Positions 62,688 through 64,000 of a DNA stretch of 64,000 nucleotides are shown piece by piece. This stretch comes from DASQUK01 sp963756425 (GTDB taxonomy: Bacteria; Actinomycetota; Acidimicrobiia; Acidimicrobiales; VFJN01), in contig CAVWNW010000008.1 in the NCBI GenBank assembly GCA_963756425.1, forward strand, positions 186,001 through 250,000. Direction: 5' to 3'. Position 1 is the stretch's first letter; each line of letters opens with the position of its first letter. The translations under genes were made by a program, and so were the position numbers. The notes below the pieces were generated by a model. That model worked only from the letters and a program-made list of their open reading frames with translations. It was not told where the DNA came from and ran no database searches.

Positions 62688-64000
62688 GACCCACCCGCCC
62701 AGGGGTCCGCCAGGTGACGGCGGGCGCCGGCCAGGTCGTCATACACGCCGAGGGAGATCCCCTGGACCAGGGCATTGCCGAGTGCGGTGGCTTCGACCGG
62801 GCCCGCGCACACCGGCAACCCCGTCTGCTCGGCCAGGAGGCGGCGGTACAGCGCCGACTGGGCGCCGCCGAACACGTACACGTCGGTCACGTCGCCGAGC
62901 TGGCCGAGCACCACCGCCGTGCCGGCCACCTGGGACTCGACGATGCCCCTGACCACCACCGGTGGCGGGGCATCAGTGGCCAGCCCCAGCTCGGCGGTGA
63001 CGATCGCCAGCATGTCGTCGGGATTGAGGAAACGATGGTCGGCGACGTCGAGCACCCGCTCGGGCCCGTCCACCGTTGCCGCCGCTGCGACCAGATCGGG
63101 GATCGAGGGGTTACCCCACGGCGGGCGGCACCGCTCGATCAACCAGGCGCCGGCCAGGTTCTTCAGGAACCGCACGCCCCCCAGGGCGCCGATCTCGTTC
63201 GTGAAGTTCGCGGCCAGTGCGTCGGACGTGAGGTCGGGTTCCGGCCGTTCCCGGCCCACGATGGCCCACGTGCCGGCGGAGACGAACGCCGAGCCGACGC
63301 CCGGGTCGGCTCCCATGGCCACCACCGCCGACGCGGTGTCGTGTCCGCCCACCAGGTGCACCGGCACCCCCTGCCAGGTGCCCACCTGGGTCCCGGCGGC
63401 CAGAATCGGCGGCAGCAGTGCCGGGTCTAGGCCGACCGCCTCAGCCAGCGGCGCCGACCACCGGCCGGTGCGGATGTCCACGAGACCGGTCGTGCCGGCG
63501 CTGCTGCGCTCACCGACGGCCTCGCCGGTCAGGTGGAGCACGAGCAGCTCCGGCAGCATCAGCAGGTGCCGGGCGCCGGCCAGCTCGGCGCGGTCGTGCG
63601 CCGCCACCTGGAACACGGTGTTGAAGGGCTGCAGCTGCACCCCCGTGATCCCGAACAGCACCTCGGCACCGCCCAGCCGGTCCACCACGGATCGGTACCC
63701 CGCAGTGCGGTTGTCGCGGTACGACATCGGGGGCGCCACCAGCTCGCCGCGCCCGTCGAGCAGCCCGTAGTCCACGCCCCAGGTATCGAACCCGATCGAC
63801 GCCACCGGCCCGGCCTCCAGGGCGACGGCAAGGCCCTTCTCCATCTCGGCGACGAGCCGCGGCCAGTCCCATCGCACGTGCCCGCCGGCGTCGGACACTG
63901 GCGCGTGCACGTAGCGGTGGACGACCGACAGCGCCGGCGCACCGTCGCCCAGCTCGGCCCGGCACACGCGGATCGAGGACGCGCCGAAGTCGACGGCGAC
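62684..64000 (-). CDS. rhaB: Rhamnulokinase-like FGGY carbohydrate kinase, N-terminus cut by window edge
   Basis: An FGGY-family sugar kinase of which about 438 residues are visible. VAVDFGASSIRVCRAELG is the N-terminal ATP-binding block. SIGFDTWGVDYGLLDGRGEL and MSYRDNRTAGYRSVVDRLGG are typical of rhamnulokinase. VHLVGGHDTASAVVAMGADP and VYVFGGAQSALYRRLLAEQT are the later FGGY motifs. It would phosphorylate L-rhamnulose or a related ketose. The gene is followed by a DeoR regulator and a hydroxy-acid oxidase; the aldolase and isomerase should lie outside the window. Confidence 0.88.
   Translation of the reverse strand, partial: VAVDFGASSIRVCRAELGDGAPALSVVHRYVHAPVSDAGGHVRWDWPRLVAEMEKGLAVALEAGPVASIGFDTWGVDYGLLDGRGELVAPPMSYRDNRTAGYRSVVDRLGGAEVLFGITGVQLQPFNTVFQVAAHDRAELAGARHLLMLPELLVLHLTGEAVGERSSAGTTGLVDIRTGRWSAPLAEAVGLDPALLPPILAAGTQVGTWQGVPVHLVGGHDTASAVVAMGADPGVGSAFVSAGTWAIVGRERPEPDLTSDALAANFTNEIGALGGVRFLKNLAGAWLIERCRPPWGNPSIPDLVAAAATVDGPERVLDVADHRFLNPDDMLAIVTAELGLATDAPPPVVVRGIVESQVAGTAVVLGQLGDVTDVYVFGGAQSALYRRLLAEQTGLPVCAGPVEATALGNALVQGISLGVYDDLAGARRHLADPWAGGS

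Overview
This is about 64 kb of a very GC-rich chromosome (near 70% GC by eye) with densely packed, often 4-base-overlapping genes. The gene content fits an actinomycete (Actinomycetota): a mycothiol-dependent enzyme, an F420-dependent luciferase-like oxidoreductase, a DUF222/HNH gene, SigJ/ECF42-like and TetR regulators, many fatty-acid and steroid-type acyl-CoA dehydrogenases, and starts that look leaderless (TANNNT followed 6-9 bases later by ATG/GTG). A lineage such as Acidimicrobiia is my guess from the transporter style and is not proven. There is no rRNA, tRNA, CRISPR array or recognisable insertion sequence.

Layout. 1-2.2 kb (-): DHFR-like protein, YCII/DGPF protein and an ECF42-type sigma factor running off the left edge. 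2.4-4.2 kb (-): TldD protease and an EthD-domain protein, divergent across a nested palindrome from a carboxymuconolactone-decarboxylase-like protein and an SDR (+). 5.6-8.7 kb (-): TetR, F420 oxidoreductase, a cysteine-hydrolase fold without its cysteine, DUF4234. 8.9-15.7 kb: a frameshifted hydrolase, a second hydrolase, VOC proteins, an ArsR/SRPBCC-VOC pair with a well-formed promoter and operator, a GT39-like membrane glycosyltransferase, DoxX. 15.7-19.3 kb (+): ABC1-type kinase, then two coupled Fe-S PD-(D/E)XK-like proteins, one with an apparently dead active site. 19.4-25.7 kb (-): thiamin operon thiC-thiE2-thiO-thiS-thiG-thiE1-thiD behind a TPP riboswitch. 25.8-29.3 kb (+): thioesterase, EEP hydrolase, SnoaL-like protein, DUF445.

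29.3-40.7 kb (-) is the most striking block: TetR, a LivH-LivM fusion, an MFS-LivF-LivG fusion (broken by one frameshift) and three tandem membrane-anchored substrate-binding paralogues. 40.8-45.8 kb: a secreted PHB-depolymerase-like lipoprotein, then an IclR regulator divergent from a nitrate/sulfonate/taurine-type ABC importer. 46-56 kb: acyl-CoA metabolism (three acyl-CoA dehydrogenases, 3-hydroxyacyl-CoA dehydrogenase, a BCCP-carboxyltransferase fusion, SDRs, a cyclase, an MFS exporter). 56.1-60.7 kb is a decayed stretch (structured palindromes, broken HNH/DUF222 gene, sulfotransferase fragment, frameshifted mycothiol enzyme and GMC oxidoreductase). 60.7-64 kb (-): a rhamnulokinase (running off the right edge), a frameshifted DeoR regulator and an FMN-dependent 2-hydroxy-acid oxidase, consistent with rhamnose to lactaldehyde/lactate catabolism.

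Several breaks are single-base indels, some in short G/C runs. I cannot tell real pseudogenes from assembly errors without reads.
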